Shown: one piece after another, positions 5,303 through 14,527 of the stretch
Position numbering within the stretch: position 1 is the first letter of the stretch
How the letters are laid out: the number at the start of each line of letters is the position of its first letter
DNA from: M55B174 sp034716235
Lineage (GTDB): Bacteria; Patescibacteriota; Minisyncoccia; CAIUEV01; JAHKAQ01
Assembly: GCA_034716235.1 (NCBI GenBank)
Contig: JAYEHH010000017.1
Coordinates: 1 to 42,440 of the forward strand
Direction: 5' to 3'
DNA: 42,440 bases
Position numbers and translations under genes: made by a program
The notes under the pieces: model-generated
The model's input: only the letters and a program-made list of their open reading frames with translations
Database searches by the model: none
What the model was told of the DNA's origin: nothing

Positions 5303-7792
5303 TTATATTTTAGTCGCCTTGGTTAAAGTTGCTTGGGCTAATTCATCCCCACTTTTTAATCGCATTACTTTTACCCCTTGAGTAACTCGCCCTAATTCTG
5401 AGATACTGTTAGTTTCTATTCTTATTATATTCCCATGACTAGAAGTTGCAATGATATCAGTAACTCCTTCATCTTTGCAGACTAAAGAAGCGTGTGCTAT
5501 TTTACCATTCCGAGCAACAATCTTCATGGTCTTCAAACCACTTCCTCCACGTTTCTGTATCTTATATTTACTAATACTGGTTTTCTTCCCATACCCTTTT
5601 TTAGTAATTACCAATAATTTCTTACCTCTAGTTTTTTCGTAAGGAATAACATCTACTCCGATAACTCTATCATCTTCCTTCATTTTTATCCCCCTCACTC
5701 CAGCAGCTGCCCTTCCCATTGACCTAACATCTTCCTCTTTGAAACGAATAGCTTGACCCTGCTCAGTAACTATCATAACTTCATCTTTACCAGAAGTTAA
5801 ATTAACCCATTGTAATTCATCGCCTTTCTTTAGTCTTATGGCAGCTATCCCTGATGTTCGAATATTAGTAAATTTTTCTAATTCTACTTTTTTAACCAAC
5901 CCCATCTTAGTGCCCATGAAAAGATATTTGGCTTTCATTTTAGAGGATATTGCAAGAATGGCAGTAACTCTTTCCTTTTGAGAAAGAGAAAGAAAATTAG
6001 CAATAGCCTGCCCCTTTGACAAACGCGAGCTTTCATTAATCTCAAAAGCCTTAGTTAAATACACCTTTCCAGTTTCACTGAAGAAATAAATACTATCATG
6101 AGTTCTGACCGTAAAGAGAAAATCAATCACGTCATCTTCTTTGGTAGCTGCTCCAATAATCCCCACTCCTCCACGCTTCTGCACCTTATAAGTATCTGGA
6201 CTCATTCTCTTAATGTAGCCTCCACGACTCATCATAATTATAGCATCTTCTTCAGGCACCAAATCCTCATCGGAAAATTCTCCTACTTTATTTTTGATAA
6301 TTTTAGTTTTTCTTTCATCCCGATATTCCTTCTGTAAAATTGCTAACTCTTCTTTAACTACTCCCTTAATTTTCTTTTTAGATTTCAAAAGATCTTCTAA
6401 AATCTTAATTAATTTTTTCTTTTCGGCCAATTCGTCATCTATTTTCTTTCTTTCTAAACCGGCTAAAGTTTGTAGCTTCATCTCTAGAATAGCTTCCACT
6501 TGTATATCCGTGAATTTAAATTTTTCAATCAAGTTAACTCGTGCCACCTGTTTATCTTTAGAGGCTTTGATTATCTTAATAACCGCATCAATGTTGTTAA
6601 TCGCCTTCTGCAAGCCTTCTAAAATATGAGCCCTATCTTTGGCTTTATTCAAATCAAATCTGGTTCGTCTGGTTACTACTTCAATCCGATGATCTAAAAA
6701 ATACCCCAACATTTCCTTAACATTCATTACTCTTGGTTGGATTCCGCCTTCTAGGGCTAGCATATTAAACCCAAAATTTTTCTGAAGATCGGTAAGATGA
6801 TAGAGCTTATTAAGAACTTTTTTAGGATAGGCATCTTTCTTAAGTTCAATTACTACCCTAATCCCTTCTTTATCTGATTCGTCTCTAATATCTCTAATAC
6901 CATTGATTCTTCCACTCTTAACTAAATCTGCAATTTTAGTAATAGTAGCTGCCTTATTTGATTGATAGGTAAGTTCGGAAACTACAATATTAAACCGTTC
7001 TTTTTTAGTTTCTACTATATTACATTTAGCTCGAGTAACCACTCTTCCTCTTCCAGTGGCATAAGCTTCTGTAATGTCTTGTTGAGAATAAGCAATTCCA
7101 CCGGTGGGAAAATCAGGTCCCTTGATAAACTCTAGTAAATTTTCTACTTCACACTCAGCATGATCAATTAAATAAATTAGGGCACCAGTAACTTCACCAA
7201 CATTGTGGGGAGGAATATTAGTAGCCATCCCTACCGCAATACCTACCGCCCCATTAATGAGAAGTTGGGGCAGGGCCGCTGGTAAAACTTGTGGCTCTTT
7301 ACGAGAAGCGTCGTAGTTATCAATAAAATTAACAGTATCTTTTTCAATGTTTTTTAATAATTCTTCGGCGATAGCTGTCATACGACATTCTGTATAACGC
7401 ATTTGAGCAGGACTATCTCCATCAACAGAACCAAAGTTTCCCTGACCATCAACCAATGGATAGCGTAAGGAAAAATCTTGAGCTAACCTAACCATAGCTT
7501 CGTAAACTGAAGCATCTCCGTGCGGATGATATTTTCCTAGCACATCACCAACAACCAGCGCTGATTTTCTATATTTCGTATTATGAGCCAGCCCCAGTTT
7601 GTGCATAGAATAAAGAATCCTTCTTTGACTTGGCTTTAAACCATCCCGAACATCCGGCAAAGCTCTAGCCACAATGGTACTCATAGCATAGTCAAGATAA
7701 GAGGTCTTCATCTCTTCAGTGATTTTTCTCGATTTTATGTAACCAATTTCTCGTTTTTGATCTTCAACTTTTTTAGCTTTCATAATTTTCAA
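5303..7792 (-). CDS. gyrA: DNA gyrase subunit A
   Basis: An 829-residue protein of normal GyrA length. The N-terminal breakage-reunion domain has ALPDVRDGLKPSQRRIL and the catalytic tyrosine in QMRYTE (Tyr133). A coiled-coil region (about 370-480) and a C-terminal beta-pinwheel follow. The pinwheel has a GyrA-box-like QKRGGVG at its start and a second QKRGGSG later, supporting GyrA over ParC. It forms A2B2 with GyrB and introduces negative supercoils using ATP. At the quinolone-contact positions it has Ala and Glu (HPHGDASVYE) where E. coli has Ser83 and Asp87. It is 9 bp downstream of a small membrane-protein gene, so those two are probably co-transcribed. No gyrB is seen in the window. Confidence 0.97.
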   Translation of the reverse strand: MKIMKAKKVEDQKREIGYIKSRKITEEMKTSYLDYAMSTIVARALPDVRDGLKPSQRRILYSMHKLGLAHNTKYRKSALVVGDVLGKYHPHGDASVYEAMVRLAQDFSLRYPLVDGQGNFGSVDGDSPAQMRYTECRMTAIAEELLKNIEKDTVNFIDNYDASRKEPQVLPAALPQLLINGAVGIAVGMATNIPPHNVGEVTGALIYLIDHAECEVENLLEFIKGPDFPTGGIAYSQQDITEAYATGRGRVVTRAKCNIVETKKERFNIVVSELTYQSNKAATITKIADLVKSGRINGIRDIRDESDKEGIRVVIELKKDAYPKKVLNKLYHLTDLQKNFGFNMLALEGGIQPRVMNVKEMLGYFLDHRIEVVTRRTRFDLNKAKDRAHILEGLQKAINNIDAVIKIIKASKDKQVARVNLIEKFKFTDIQVEAILEMKLQTLAGLERKKIDDELAEKKKLIKILEDLLKSKKKIKGVVKEELAILQKEYRDERKTKIIKNKVGEFSDEDLVPEEDAIIMMSRGGYIKRMSPDTYKVQKRGGVGIIGAATKEDDVIDFLFTVRTHDSIYFFSETGKVYLTKAFEINESSRLSKGQAIANFLSLSQKERVTAILAISSKMKAKYLFMGTKMGLVKKVELEKFTNIRTSGIAAIRLKKGDELQWVNLTSGKDEVMIVTEQGQAIRFKEEDVRSMGRAAAGVRGIKMKEDDRVIGVDVIPYEKTRGKKLLVITKKGYGKKTSISKYKIQKRGGSGLKTMKIVARNGKIAHASLVCKDEGVTDIIATSSHGNIIRIETNSISELGRVTQGVKVMRLKSGDELAQATLTKATKI

Positions 7793-7801
7793 AAATTTTT
7801 C

Positions 7802-8086
7802 TTATTGCTTTGTGCCCTTTAATGTTATTACTCCCTCTTTTATTTCTCCTGCCAATCCTCTAATTTTTTCAAATAAACCCTTTAATTGTCGACCTTGATT
7901 TGTCTCATTAACAGCCGAAAAAGGATTTTCACTTTTCGTAAACTCTGATTTTAAAGAAATAATTCCCAAAATCAAAAGCAAAATTAAGCAAGTGGCTACT
8001 ACAAAAACTTGAATTTTTTTTCTTTCTTGCACCGACTTGCCTTGAATTTTTTTAAGACTTCTTACTATAAAAACAGATAATGACAT
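7802..8086 (-). CDS. Small single-pass membrane protein, unknown function
   Basis: A 94-residue protein with a basic N-terminal part (RSLKKIQGKSVQERKK), one strong hydrophobic helix (about residues 26-44, VFVVATCLILLLILGIIS) and a mostly polar C-terminal half. By the positive-inside rule the N-terminus is cytoplasmic and the C-terminal ~50 residues are outside. I recognise no domain. The gene is sandwiched between the metallo-hydrolase gene (24 bp) and gyrA (9 bp) in the same direction, so it is very likely translated as part of that operon. Confidence 0.75.
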   Translation of the reverse strand: MSLSVFIVRSLKKIQGKSVQERKKIQVFVVATCLILLLILGIISLKSEFTKSENPFSAVNETNQGRQLKGLFEKIRGLAGEIKEGVITLKGTKQ

Positions 8087-8110
8087 AATCTAACTTGAAT
8101 ATCAAGGAAA

Positions 8111-8782
8111 TTAAATTTCGAGCTCCACCACTTTCATTTCTTCTTCCTTAAACATATCTTTCTTAATTTTTAGATTAGCTAACTTTTCTTGCGGTTTTAT
8201 TCCTAACTCTTTATAAAAAGCACTTACTTCTGCTAGCCCTTCAATTTTAATCCCTGGAACATTGTAGTGCATCGCAATTACCATGGCTGGTTCAATTGAT
8301 TTTACTACATTCACCGCCTCCTTGGAACCAATGGTGTATTTACCACCAACCGGCAATATGAGAATATCTACCTCTCCAAATTTATCAAGTTGCAATTTAC
8401 TTAAAGGATGTCCCAAATCACCCAAATGGCCGATCCTTACATTTTCACTCTCAAGAACATAAACTGTATTAAGCCCTCGTAATTTACCCTCTTGATCATC
8501 GTGATAAGTTTGGATACCTGCTACGCCTACCCCTCTAAAAGTATATTCCCCAGGGCTATTAATAAGAAAATGGGTTCCTTGCAATGCACTAACATTATTA
8601 TGGTCATGGTGATCGTGAGTTACTAAAACTAAATCAGCTTTCCCGTGAGGAGGTTTAATTTTTGCATCCTTGCCAAAAGTATTCTCATCAAAAGGATCAA
8701 TAAAAATTGTTACTTTGTCCTTGTCTACTTCTGGCTTAGTAACAATCTTAAAGCAAGAATGTCCACAATAATCAATTTGCAT
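8111..8782 (-). CDS. Metallo-beta-lactamase-fold hydrolase (UlaG/UPF0173-like)
   Basis: A 223-residue protein with the metal-binding signature THDHHDH (about residues 55-61) and further conserved points: GHSC at the start, FIDPF, GHLGD and AMHYNVPG. This order fits the Lactamase_B_3/UlaG-like branch of the metallo-beta-lactamase fold (UPF0173 type), which binds one or two divalent metals. Members include L-ascorbate-6-phosphate lactonase, but most have no known substrate. It is predicted cytoplasmic. It is the first gene of the minus-strand run leading to gyrA and faces away from rpsA across a 227-bp gap. Confidence 0.88.
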   Translation of the reverse strand: MQIDYCGHSCFKIVTKPEVDKDKVTIFIDPFDENTFGKDAKIKPPHGKADLVLVTHDHHDHNNVSALQGTHFLINSPGEYTFRGVGVAGIQTYHDDQEGKLRGLNTVYVLESENVRIGHLGDLGHPLSKLQLDKFGEVDILILPVGGKYTIGSKEAVNVVKSIEPAMVIAMHYNVPGIKIEGLAEVSAFYKELGIKPQEKLANLKIKKDMFKEEEMKVVELEI

Positions 8783-8885
8783 AATTTTAAATTAAACATT
8801 AAAGAGTAAGAATTTCTCAATTCAGCCTAACATCAATTTTATTCTTAAATTTCTCTTTTATTAATTTACCATAAAAATTAAACCC

Positions 8886-8914
8886 TTGCAAAAATAGATA
8901 TTAAGAGATAGACT
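8886..8914 (+). promoter_or_regulatory. Candidate sigma70-type promoter for rpsA
   Basis: TTGCAA at 8886-8891 and TAGACT at 8909-8914 are separated by 17 bp, the ideal spacing. Each hexamer matches four of six consensus bases. It would give a leader of about 90 nt before the rpsA ATG at 9010. There is no other good candidate in the divergent gap. No Shine-Dalgarno sequence precedes the rpsA start. Confidence 0.4.
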
Positions 8915-9009
8915 AAAACAGTTAAAACATACCCAAAAACAGTTAAGGGCTTTTATTTAAAGCGGAGATAAAGGCACTTTTTAATTATTAAATCCGTGTT
9001 ATTTTATTT

Positions 9010-10473
9010 ATGACAATAACAACTTCCCCCAAAGATGAATTGGCTACAAACTCTCCTATGGATGAATTATTAGCCAAAACCAAAACACAAATACCCGAAA
9101 TTGGAAATTTAGTAAAGGGGTCTGTGATTGATATTAGTAAAAATGCAATTTACTTAGACTTAGGGATCTTAGGTACCGGTTTAGTCATGGGTAGAGAAAT
9201 GAAAGACGGCCTAGGAATCTCAGATAATTTAAAAAAAGGAGATACTGTAGAGGCCACTGTTATTGAGCTCGAGAATGAAGATGGTTACATGGAGCTTTCC
9301 CTAAGAGAGGCTGGATACGAAAAAACTTGGGATGAGATAGAAAGGAAGAAAAAAGAAGAAGAAACAATTGAAACTAAAATATTGGCCGCTAACCGAGGAG
9401 GTTTAATGGTAGAAATTAATGGAATAACTGGATTTTTACCAGTTTCCCAGCTCGCCAATGAAAATTATCCTCGAGTAGAAGATGGAGACAAAAATAAGAT
9501 TCTTCAACTTCTTAATGGCCTGCTGGATAAAATGATTGATGTTAGGATTATTGACATAGATCGAGAAAATGAAAAATTGATTGTTTCTGAAAAAGCTACT
9601 CTTTCTGAAAAAGAAGAAAAAGAAATCAAAAAATTCAAGGTAGGAGAAATAGTAGAAGGAACCGTAAGTGGAATTGTTGATTTTGGAGCCTTTATAAAAT
9701 TCCCTCCAGTGGGGAAAACTATGAAAAACACTGATTCTAAAGATGTTTTAGAAGGCTTAATCCATATTTCTGAATTAGCTTGGCAACTAATCAGTAATCC
9801 CCATGACATTGTAAGAGTAGGAGAAAAAGTAAAATGTAAAATTATTGGAATAGACAATAATCGAATTTCTTTTTCCGTCAGAGCTCTTGAAAAAGATCCT
9901 TGGAGCCAAGTAAATAAAAAATATAAGGTGGGCAGTATTGTTAAGGGAGAAATTACTAAATTCAACCCTTTTGGAGCCTTTGTTCAATTAGATAAAGATA
10001 TCCATGGGTTAGCTCATATATCTGAGTTGAATCGTCTTGCCCATGGTAAAAACATAGAAGACCTCCTTAGTGCTGGTGAATCTTATAAATTTAAAATTCT
10101 ATCTATTGAACCAAAGAACCACCGTATGGGGCTTTCTCCAATTATTGCTACCAATCAAACGACTAAGGACGAGCAGAAGGAGAAAGTTTCTAAGCCATCA
10201 AGCAATAAAGTTAAAAAAGAAACTGTTGTTAAGAAGAAAGAAGTTAAGAAGGATGAGGAAGATAAGAAAGATAAAAGTAAAAAGAAAAAAGTTGAGAGTA
10301 AAAAGAAAGTTAGAGGAAAGAAAGTTGAAGGAAAGAAAGCGGTTAAGACCAAGACAAGTACCAAGAAAACTAAGTCCACGCAGAAAAAAACCATTGCTAA
10401 AAATAAGAAGAAAGCTTCTAAGAAGCCAGCGACGGCTAAAGTCGCTAACAAGAAGACCAAAAAAAATGAATGA
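9010..10473 (+). CDS. rpsA: 30S ribosomal protein S1 with Lys-rich tail
   Basis: A 487-residue protein with four S1 OB-fold repeats: about 32-100 (GNLVKGSVIDISKNAIYLDL), 110-195 (AANRGGLMVEINGITGFLP), 207-297 (GEIVEGTVSGIVDFGAFIKF, with LIHISEL) and 308-376 (GSIVKGEITKFNPFGAFVQL, with LAHISEL). S1 recruits mRNA to the 30S subunit. E. coli S1 has six such domains in 557 residues; four are seen in many other phyla. The last ~100 residues are almost all Lys, Thr, Ser and Ala, like histone H1 tails, and could bind nucleic acid non-specifically. The tail DNA is itself a low-complexity run of AAG and AAA codons. The stop overlaps the tilS start (ATGA). Confidence 0.93.
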   Translation: MTITTSPKDELATNSPMDELLAKTKTQIPEIGNLVKGSVIDISKNAIYLDLGILGTGLVMGREMKDGLGISDNLKKGDTVEATVIELENEDGYMELSLREAGYEKTWDEIERKKKEEETIETKILAANRGGLMVEINGITGFLPVSQLANENYPRVEDGDKNKILQLLNGLLDKMIDVRIIDIDRENEKLIVSEKATLSEKEEKEIKKFKVGEIVEGTVSGIVDFGAFIKFPPVGKTMKNTDSKDVLEGLIHISELAWQLISNPHDIVRVGEKVKCKIIGIDNNRISFSVRALEKDPWSQVNKKYKVGSIVKGEITKFNPFGAFVQLDKDIHGLAHISELNRLAHGKNIEDLLSAGESYKFKILSIEPKNHRMGLSPIIATNQTTKDEQKEKVSKPSSNKVKKETVVKKKEVKKDEEDKKDKSKKKKVESKKKVRGKKVEGKKAVKTKTSTKKTKSTQKKTIAKNKKKASKKPATAKVANKKTKKNE

Positions 10474-11522
10474 AATCTTTCCTTCTTAAAATTAATCGAA
10501 CCATTAAAGCCAACTCTCTATTAAAAGATGGTGATCGAGTAATCATAGGTTTTTCGGGTGGACCAGACTCGACTTGTTTACTTTACACTCTGCTTGCTCT
10601 CAAAAAAAAGTATCGACTTAAACTAATAGTGGTTCATCTTAATTATGGAGCTAGAACAAATGCTTCTAAGGATGAAAATTTCTGTAAAAAAATTTGTCAC
10701 CAAGAAAAATTAAAATTCTACAGCTACCAGGTTAATAAAAATGTTCTCCGCTTCTTCCCTGCCAATCCAAAAAAGAAGAAGAGTAACCGATCTTCTATCT
10801 TTAAACTTCCTCATCATTTAACTACAATTACTAATTTTGAAAATCGAGCTCGAGAAATTAGATATCACCTCTTTGATAAACTGGCCCAAGAAAATAATTG
10901 TTCTAAAATAGCCATAGCCCATAATGCCAATGATCAAGCAGAAACAGTACTGATCAATTTTTTAAGAGGTAGCGGTTTAAGAGGCATTGGGGGGATGCAT
11001 CACCAACGAGGGAAAATTATCCGTCCCCTGTTAGATATTAGTAGAAAAGAAATCCTTCTTTTTCTAAAAAAGAAACAACTTAATTTTAGGACTGACGAGA
11101 CCAATGCCGATCTTACATTTACTAGAAATAAAATTCGGCATCAGTTAATTCGAAATATTGAAAAGAAATATAACCCTAATATTATACAAACCCTCCAAAG
11201 AAATTCTGCACTTTACCGAGAAGCCGAAACATTAATTAATCAATTAAGCGAGCAGAAACTCCAAGAATGCTTTAGCAAAAAAACCAATCGGCAAATTGTG
11301 TTAAATTGGAAGAAAATGAAACCTGAACCATTCATCGTCACCGCCACTGCTCTGAGAACAGTAATTTTTAGCTTGAGAGGAAATTTGGGCAACATAAGCC
11401 AAGATGTTATCAAGAAAATGGTGCACTATCTCAATAATCCTCATAAGAAAAAAGAATTTTCAGAAATTAGTAAATTGACCATTAAAAAGAATGGTGATAA
11501 AGTAATCTTTGAAAGAGTGTAG
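10470..11522 (+). CDS. tilS: tRNA(Ile)-lysidine synthase
   Basis: A 350-residue protein with the PP-loop ATP-pyrophosphatase motif SGGPDS (about residues 29-34) near the N-terminus and the TilS signature HNANDQAETVLINFLRGSGL (about 150-169), followed by RPLLDISRKEI and RNKIRH. TilS converts the wobble C of tRNA-Ile(CAU) to lysidine using lysine and ATP, allowing AUA decoding. AUA codons are frequent in this AT-rich sequence. The start overlaps the rpsA stop by four bases, so the two are translationally coupled. The C-terminal half is shorter than in E. coli TilS, as in many small genomes. Essential housekeeping gene. Confidence 0.95.
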   Translation: MKSFLLKINRTIKANSLLKDGDRVIIGFSGGPDSTCLLYTLLALKKKYRLKLIVVHLNYGARTNASKDENFCKKICHQEKLKFYSYQVNKNVLRFFPANPKKKKSNRSSIFKLPHHLTTITNFENRAREIRYHLFDKLAQENNCSKIAIAHNANDQAETVLINFLRGSGLRGIGGMHHQRGKIIRPLLDISRKEILLFLKKKQLNFRTDETNADLTFTRNKIRHQLIRNIEKKYNPNIIQTLQRNSALYREAETLINQLSEQKLQECFSKKTNRQIVLNWKKMKPEPFIVTATALRTVIFSLRGNLGNISQDVIKKMVHYLNNPHKKKEFSEISKLTIKKNGDKVIFERV

Positions 11523-11557
11523 GGACGGTTGGAAAGTTTGTAAAGTGACCATCAGTT

Positions 11558-11624
11558 GAAAGTTCATAAAGTTAGAAAGTTCATAAAGTTAGAAAGTTCA
11601 TAAAGTTATCAAGTTATCAAGTTA
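11558..11624. repeat. Tandem repeat in ftsH leader
   Basis: Three exact copies of a 17-bp unit (GAAAGTTCATAAAGTTA) at 11558-11608 are followed by two exact 8-bp copies (TCAAGTTA) to 11624, ending 15 bp before the ftsH ATG. The unit belongs to the GTTYRTAAA family found at six other intergenic sites in this window. More degenerate units extend it upstream to about 11534. Confidence 0.85.
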
Positions 11625-11639
11625 CAATTAAAACCTATT

Positions 11640-13529
11640 ATGAAACGAATTGTTAAACATATTGCCACCATCTTACTTATTTTTCTAGTAATTTCAGGAA
11701 TTTTTGCTATTTACAACAATCCCTCTAAGGAGATAGCTGAGATTCCTCTCAACGAGGTGGCTCAAAAAATAAATAACCAGCAGGTTGCCTCAATAACCGT
11801 TTCTCAAAATAAACTTAAAATTGAATTAAAGGATGGCGAGGAAGTGACTTCTCAAAAAGAACCAGAATCTGGTCTTACAGAGTCACTTAACAACTATGGA
11901 GTTACTGAGGAAAATTTACGAGAAGTGAAAGTTTCTATTAAAGAAAATGCGGGGGCCAGTTTTGTACTGAAAACACTACTACCAATTTTTATTCCTTTTA
12001 TTTTTATCGGAGCATTTTTATGGTTTATGATGCGTAACGCTCAACGAGGTAACAGCCAAGCTCTAAGTTTTGGAAACTCTCGGGCCAAGATGCAAAACCC
12101 CGAGGATAAAAAGAAAAAAGTTGTTTTTAAGGATGTAGCAGGACTTAAAGAAGCTAAAACAGAATTAGAAGAAGTGGTTGAATTCTTACGTTTTCCTAGA
12201 AAATTTGAACAATTGGGAGCCAAGATTCCCCGAGGAACATTATTACTAGGACCTCCCGGCTGTGGTAAAACTTTACTCGCTAAAGCCGTCGCTGGAGAAG
12301 CCAATGTTCCCTTCTTCCATATCTCTGGATCTGAATTTGTAGAAATGTTCGTAGGTGTCGGAGCCAGCCGAGTGCGCGATCTTTTCAAACAAGCCAAAAA
12401 AAGAGCTCCGGCTATTGTTTTTATTGATGAGATTGACGCTGTAGGTCGTCAACGAGGAGCTGGCTTGGGTGGTGGTCATGATGAAAGAGAACAAACTTTA
12501 AATCAAATTTTGGTGGAAATGGATGGCTTTGATACTGGAGATAATGTGATTGTTATTGCTGCTACTAATCGACCTGACGTTTTAGACCCAGCTCTTTTAA
12601 GACCTGGTAGATTTGATCGTCATGTTACCATAGAAAATCCTGACATTACCGACCGCAAAGCCATTCTGAAAATCCATACTCGTAAAAAACCAATGAAGAA
12701 GAATATCGATTTAACAATCATTGCCCAAAGAACCCCTGGATTTTCAGGGGCAGATTTAATGAATTTAATGAATGAAGCTGCTATTCTCACTGCCAGAAGG
12801 AACAAGAAGACGGTAGGAATGCCGGAGCTAACTGAATCTATTGAGAAAGTAATGTTAGGACCAGAAAGAAAAAATAGAATAATTTCCGCTAAAGAGAAAA
12901 AAATAACTGCTTACCATGAAGCTGGTCATGCTATCGTCGCCCACTTTCTACCTCATGCTGACCCGGTTCACAAAATATCTATTATTTCCAGAGGTAGAGC
13001 TGCTGGTTACACTTTAAAACTCCCCTTGGAAGATAAGCATTTCCAAACCAAAAGCGAATTCTTAGATGAAATTTCAGTGTTATTAGCTGGTCATGCCGCC
13101 GAGAATATGATATTCCACGACTTAACTACTGGTGCTTCTAGTGATTTGAAACAATCTACTGAGATTGCTAGAGATTTAGTAACTCGTTATGGAATGAGTA
13201 AACTAGGACCAATTGTTTGGGGGAATAAAGAAGATGCCGTTTTTCTTGGAAAAGAAATCCATGAAGGTCGCAATTATTCAGAAGAAATGGCAGCTCAAAT
13301 TGACCAAGTAGTTACTAAATTTATTCAAGAAGCTCAAACAAGGACAATCAAGCTCTTAGAAAATAAAAGAAAAGAGTTAGATAAAATTGCTAAAGTTCTT
13401 CTTAAACAAGAAACCATTGAGAAGGACGAATTTGAATCTTTAATGAAAAAACATGGTGCCACTAAAGAAAAAACAAAATCTACCTCCAAGGAAAAACCAA
13501 AAGAAAAAGAAACAAGAGGCAAAAATTGA
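11640..13529 (+). CDS. ftsH: ATP-dependent zinc metalloprotease FtsH
   Basis: A 629-residue membrane AAA+ protease. Two membrane helices (about 7-25 and 110-130) flank a short external domain. The AAA domain has Walker A GPPGCGKT (204-211), pore loop FVGVGA (237-242), Walker B VFIDEID (260-266) and the RPGRFDR arginine-finger region. The protease domain has HEAGH (426-430) and Asp502 as the third zinc ligand. FtsH degrades misfolded membrane proteins and short-lived regulators. Walker A has Cys where Thr is usual, a tolerated change. The C-terminal ~25 residues are Lys/Thr/Glu-rich, and their DNA overlaps the N-terminal frame of the next gene. A repeat array occupies the leader. Confidence 0.97.
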   Translation: MKRIVKHIATILLIFLVISGIFAIYNNPSKEIAEIPLNEVAQKINNQQVASITVSQNKLKIELKDGEEVTSQKEPESGLTESLNNYGVTEENLREVKVSIKENAGASFVLKTLLPIFIPFIFIGAFLWFMMRNAQRGNSQALSFGNSRAKMQNPEDKKKKVVFKDVAGLKEAKTELEEVVEFLRFPRKFEQLGAKIPRGTLLLGPPGCGKTLLAKAVAGEANVPFFHISGSEFVEMFVGVGASRVRDLFKQAKKRAPAIVFIDEIDAVGRQRGAGLGGGHDEREQTLNQILVEMDGFDTGDNVIVIAATNRPDVLDPALLRPGRFDRHVTIENPDITDRKAILKIHTRKKPMKKNIDLTIIAQRTPGFSGADLMNLMNEAAILTARRNKKTVGMPELTESIEKVMLGPERKNRIISAKEKKITAYHEAGHAIVAHFLPHADPVHKISIISRGRAAGYTLKLPLEDKHFQTKSEFLDEISVLLAGHAAENMIFHDLTTGASSDLKQSTEIARDLVTRYGMSKLGPIVWGNKEDAVFLGKEIHEGRNYSEEMAAQIDQVVTKFIQEAQTRTIKLLENKRKELDKIAKVLLKQETIEKDEFESLMKKHGATKEKTKSTSKEKPKEKETRGKN

Positions 13530-14520
13530 TTATCTAGGTCTAATAAAACGATCTCTAAACATTACTTTCAAGAATAAATTCTTGTGGATTTTTGGTATTT
13601 TCATTGCCCTAACTTCTGGAGGTAGTGGAGGTGGAAATATAGGAGGAAATTTTAGCGGAGAAGATATGGAAAAAAATCTTGAGAGTTGGCAAAAAAAGGT
13701 CGGTATAGTAAACAGCGCAGATATTCTTCAAGCTGTAAACTTTTTCCTACTTAGCCATTGGGTGATTATCCTAAGTATTGGAATTATTTTATTCCTTATA
13801 ATAATTGCTATAAACGTTTTTGCTTTGATTAGCCGTGGCGCTCTCATCGACGGAATAAATAAGCTAGATACTAAAATAAAGACTGGGTTTAAAGATGCTT
13901 TCAAGGTTGGAGCTAACAGATTCTGGCGTTTATTGGGCATTAATTTCACCATTGGAAGCTTTGCCTTGATTGTAGCAACGATTATCGCTACCCCTATAAT
14001 TTTTTTCTTCTTAACAAAAACCTATGCAGTGGCTATTATTCTTTTAATTTTAGGTATCATCCTTTTCTTGTTTATTCTAATACTTCTTTCTCTTATTTCT
14101 CGTTTTGCCTTCTTATTTACGGTGTGCGTTAATCAGGGAGTATTTGCCTCCCTGAGCTCAGCCTACAGCCTCTTAATCAAAAAAACTACCAAAATTATTA
14201 TCGCTTGGCTAATTGGAATCGCTCTTAATTTAGTAATTGGAATGGCAACCCTTTTTATCCTGTTGCCATTTATTATTATCGGCACCTTAATAGCTGGAAC
14301 TTCATTGGCTATTTTTAATATAGTTGGATTAATTATGTCAATAGTCACTTTAGTTTTCTTACTTATAATTATCGGGTCCTTCTTAAAAGGAGTCTCCTTG
14401 GTTTTTGTTCAATCCTTCTGGGTCTTATTTTTTAAGGAAGTGGCGGGAGAAAAAATAAAAGCTAAAAAATTAAAAGCTAAAATTAAAGAAAATATACCAG
14501 CCAAGCTAACCGCTGGTTAA
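13453..14520 (+). CDS. Multi-pass membrane protein, unknown function
   Basis: Up to 355 residues. The first ATG (13453) overlaps ftsH by 77 bp and yields 24 Lys/Gln-rich residues that look like a by-product of the ftsH tail. Recognisable sequence begins at IDYLGLIKRSLNITFKNKF, where the only nearby start would be an ATT at 13525; so the true start is uncertain. About six to seven hydrophobic segments follow (roughly residues 44-57, 95-120, 155-180, 185-215, 245-280, 285-320). A Gly-rich loop (SGGSGGGNIGGN) lies after the first. The layout is like the GPDPase-type membrane domain proteins, but I cannot assign a function. It is co-directional with ftsH and the next gene. Confidence 0.78.
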   Translation: MVPLKKKQNLPPRKNQKKKKQEAKIDYLGLIKRSLNITFKNKFLWIFGIFIALTSGGSGGGNIGGNFSGEDMEKNLESWQKKVGIVNSADILQAVNFFLLSHWVIILSIGIILFLIIIAINVFALISRGALIDGINKLDTKIKTGFKDAFKVGANRFWRLLGINFTIGSFALIVATIIATPIIFFFLTKTYAVAIILLILGIILFLFILILLSLISRFAFLFTVCVNQGVFASLSSAYSLLIKKTTKIIIAWLIGIALNLVIGMATLFILLPFIIIGTLIAGTSLAIFNIVGLIMSIVTLVFLLIIIGSFLKGVSLVFVQSFWVLFFKEVAGEKIKAKKLKAKIKENIPAKLTAG

Positions 14521-14527
14521 AAATAAA

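Noticed and set aside
9504..9987. Long open frames on the minus strand opposite rpsA
   Set aside because: They lie opposite a clearly conserved S1 protein, have no family resemblance, and arise from its codon bias.
10070..10489. 139-residue Arg/Lys-rich frame overlapping the rpsA tail
   Set aside because: It is a +1 shadow of the lysine-rich tail; AAG repeats read out of frame give Arg/Lys and no start context supports it.
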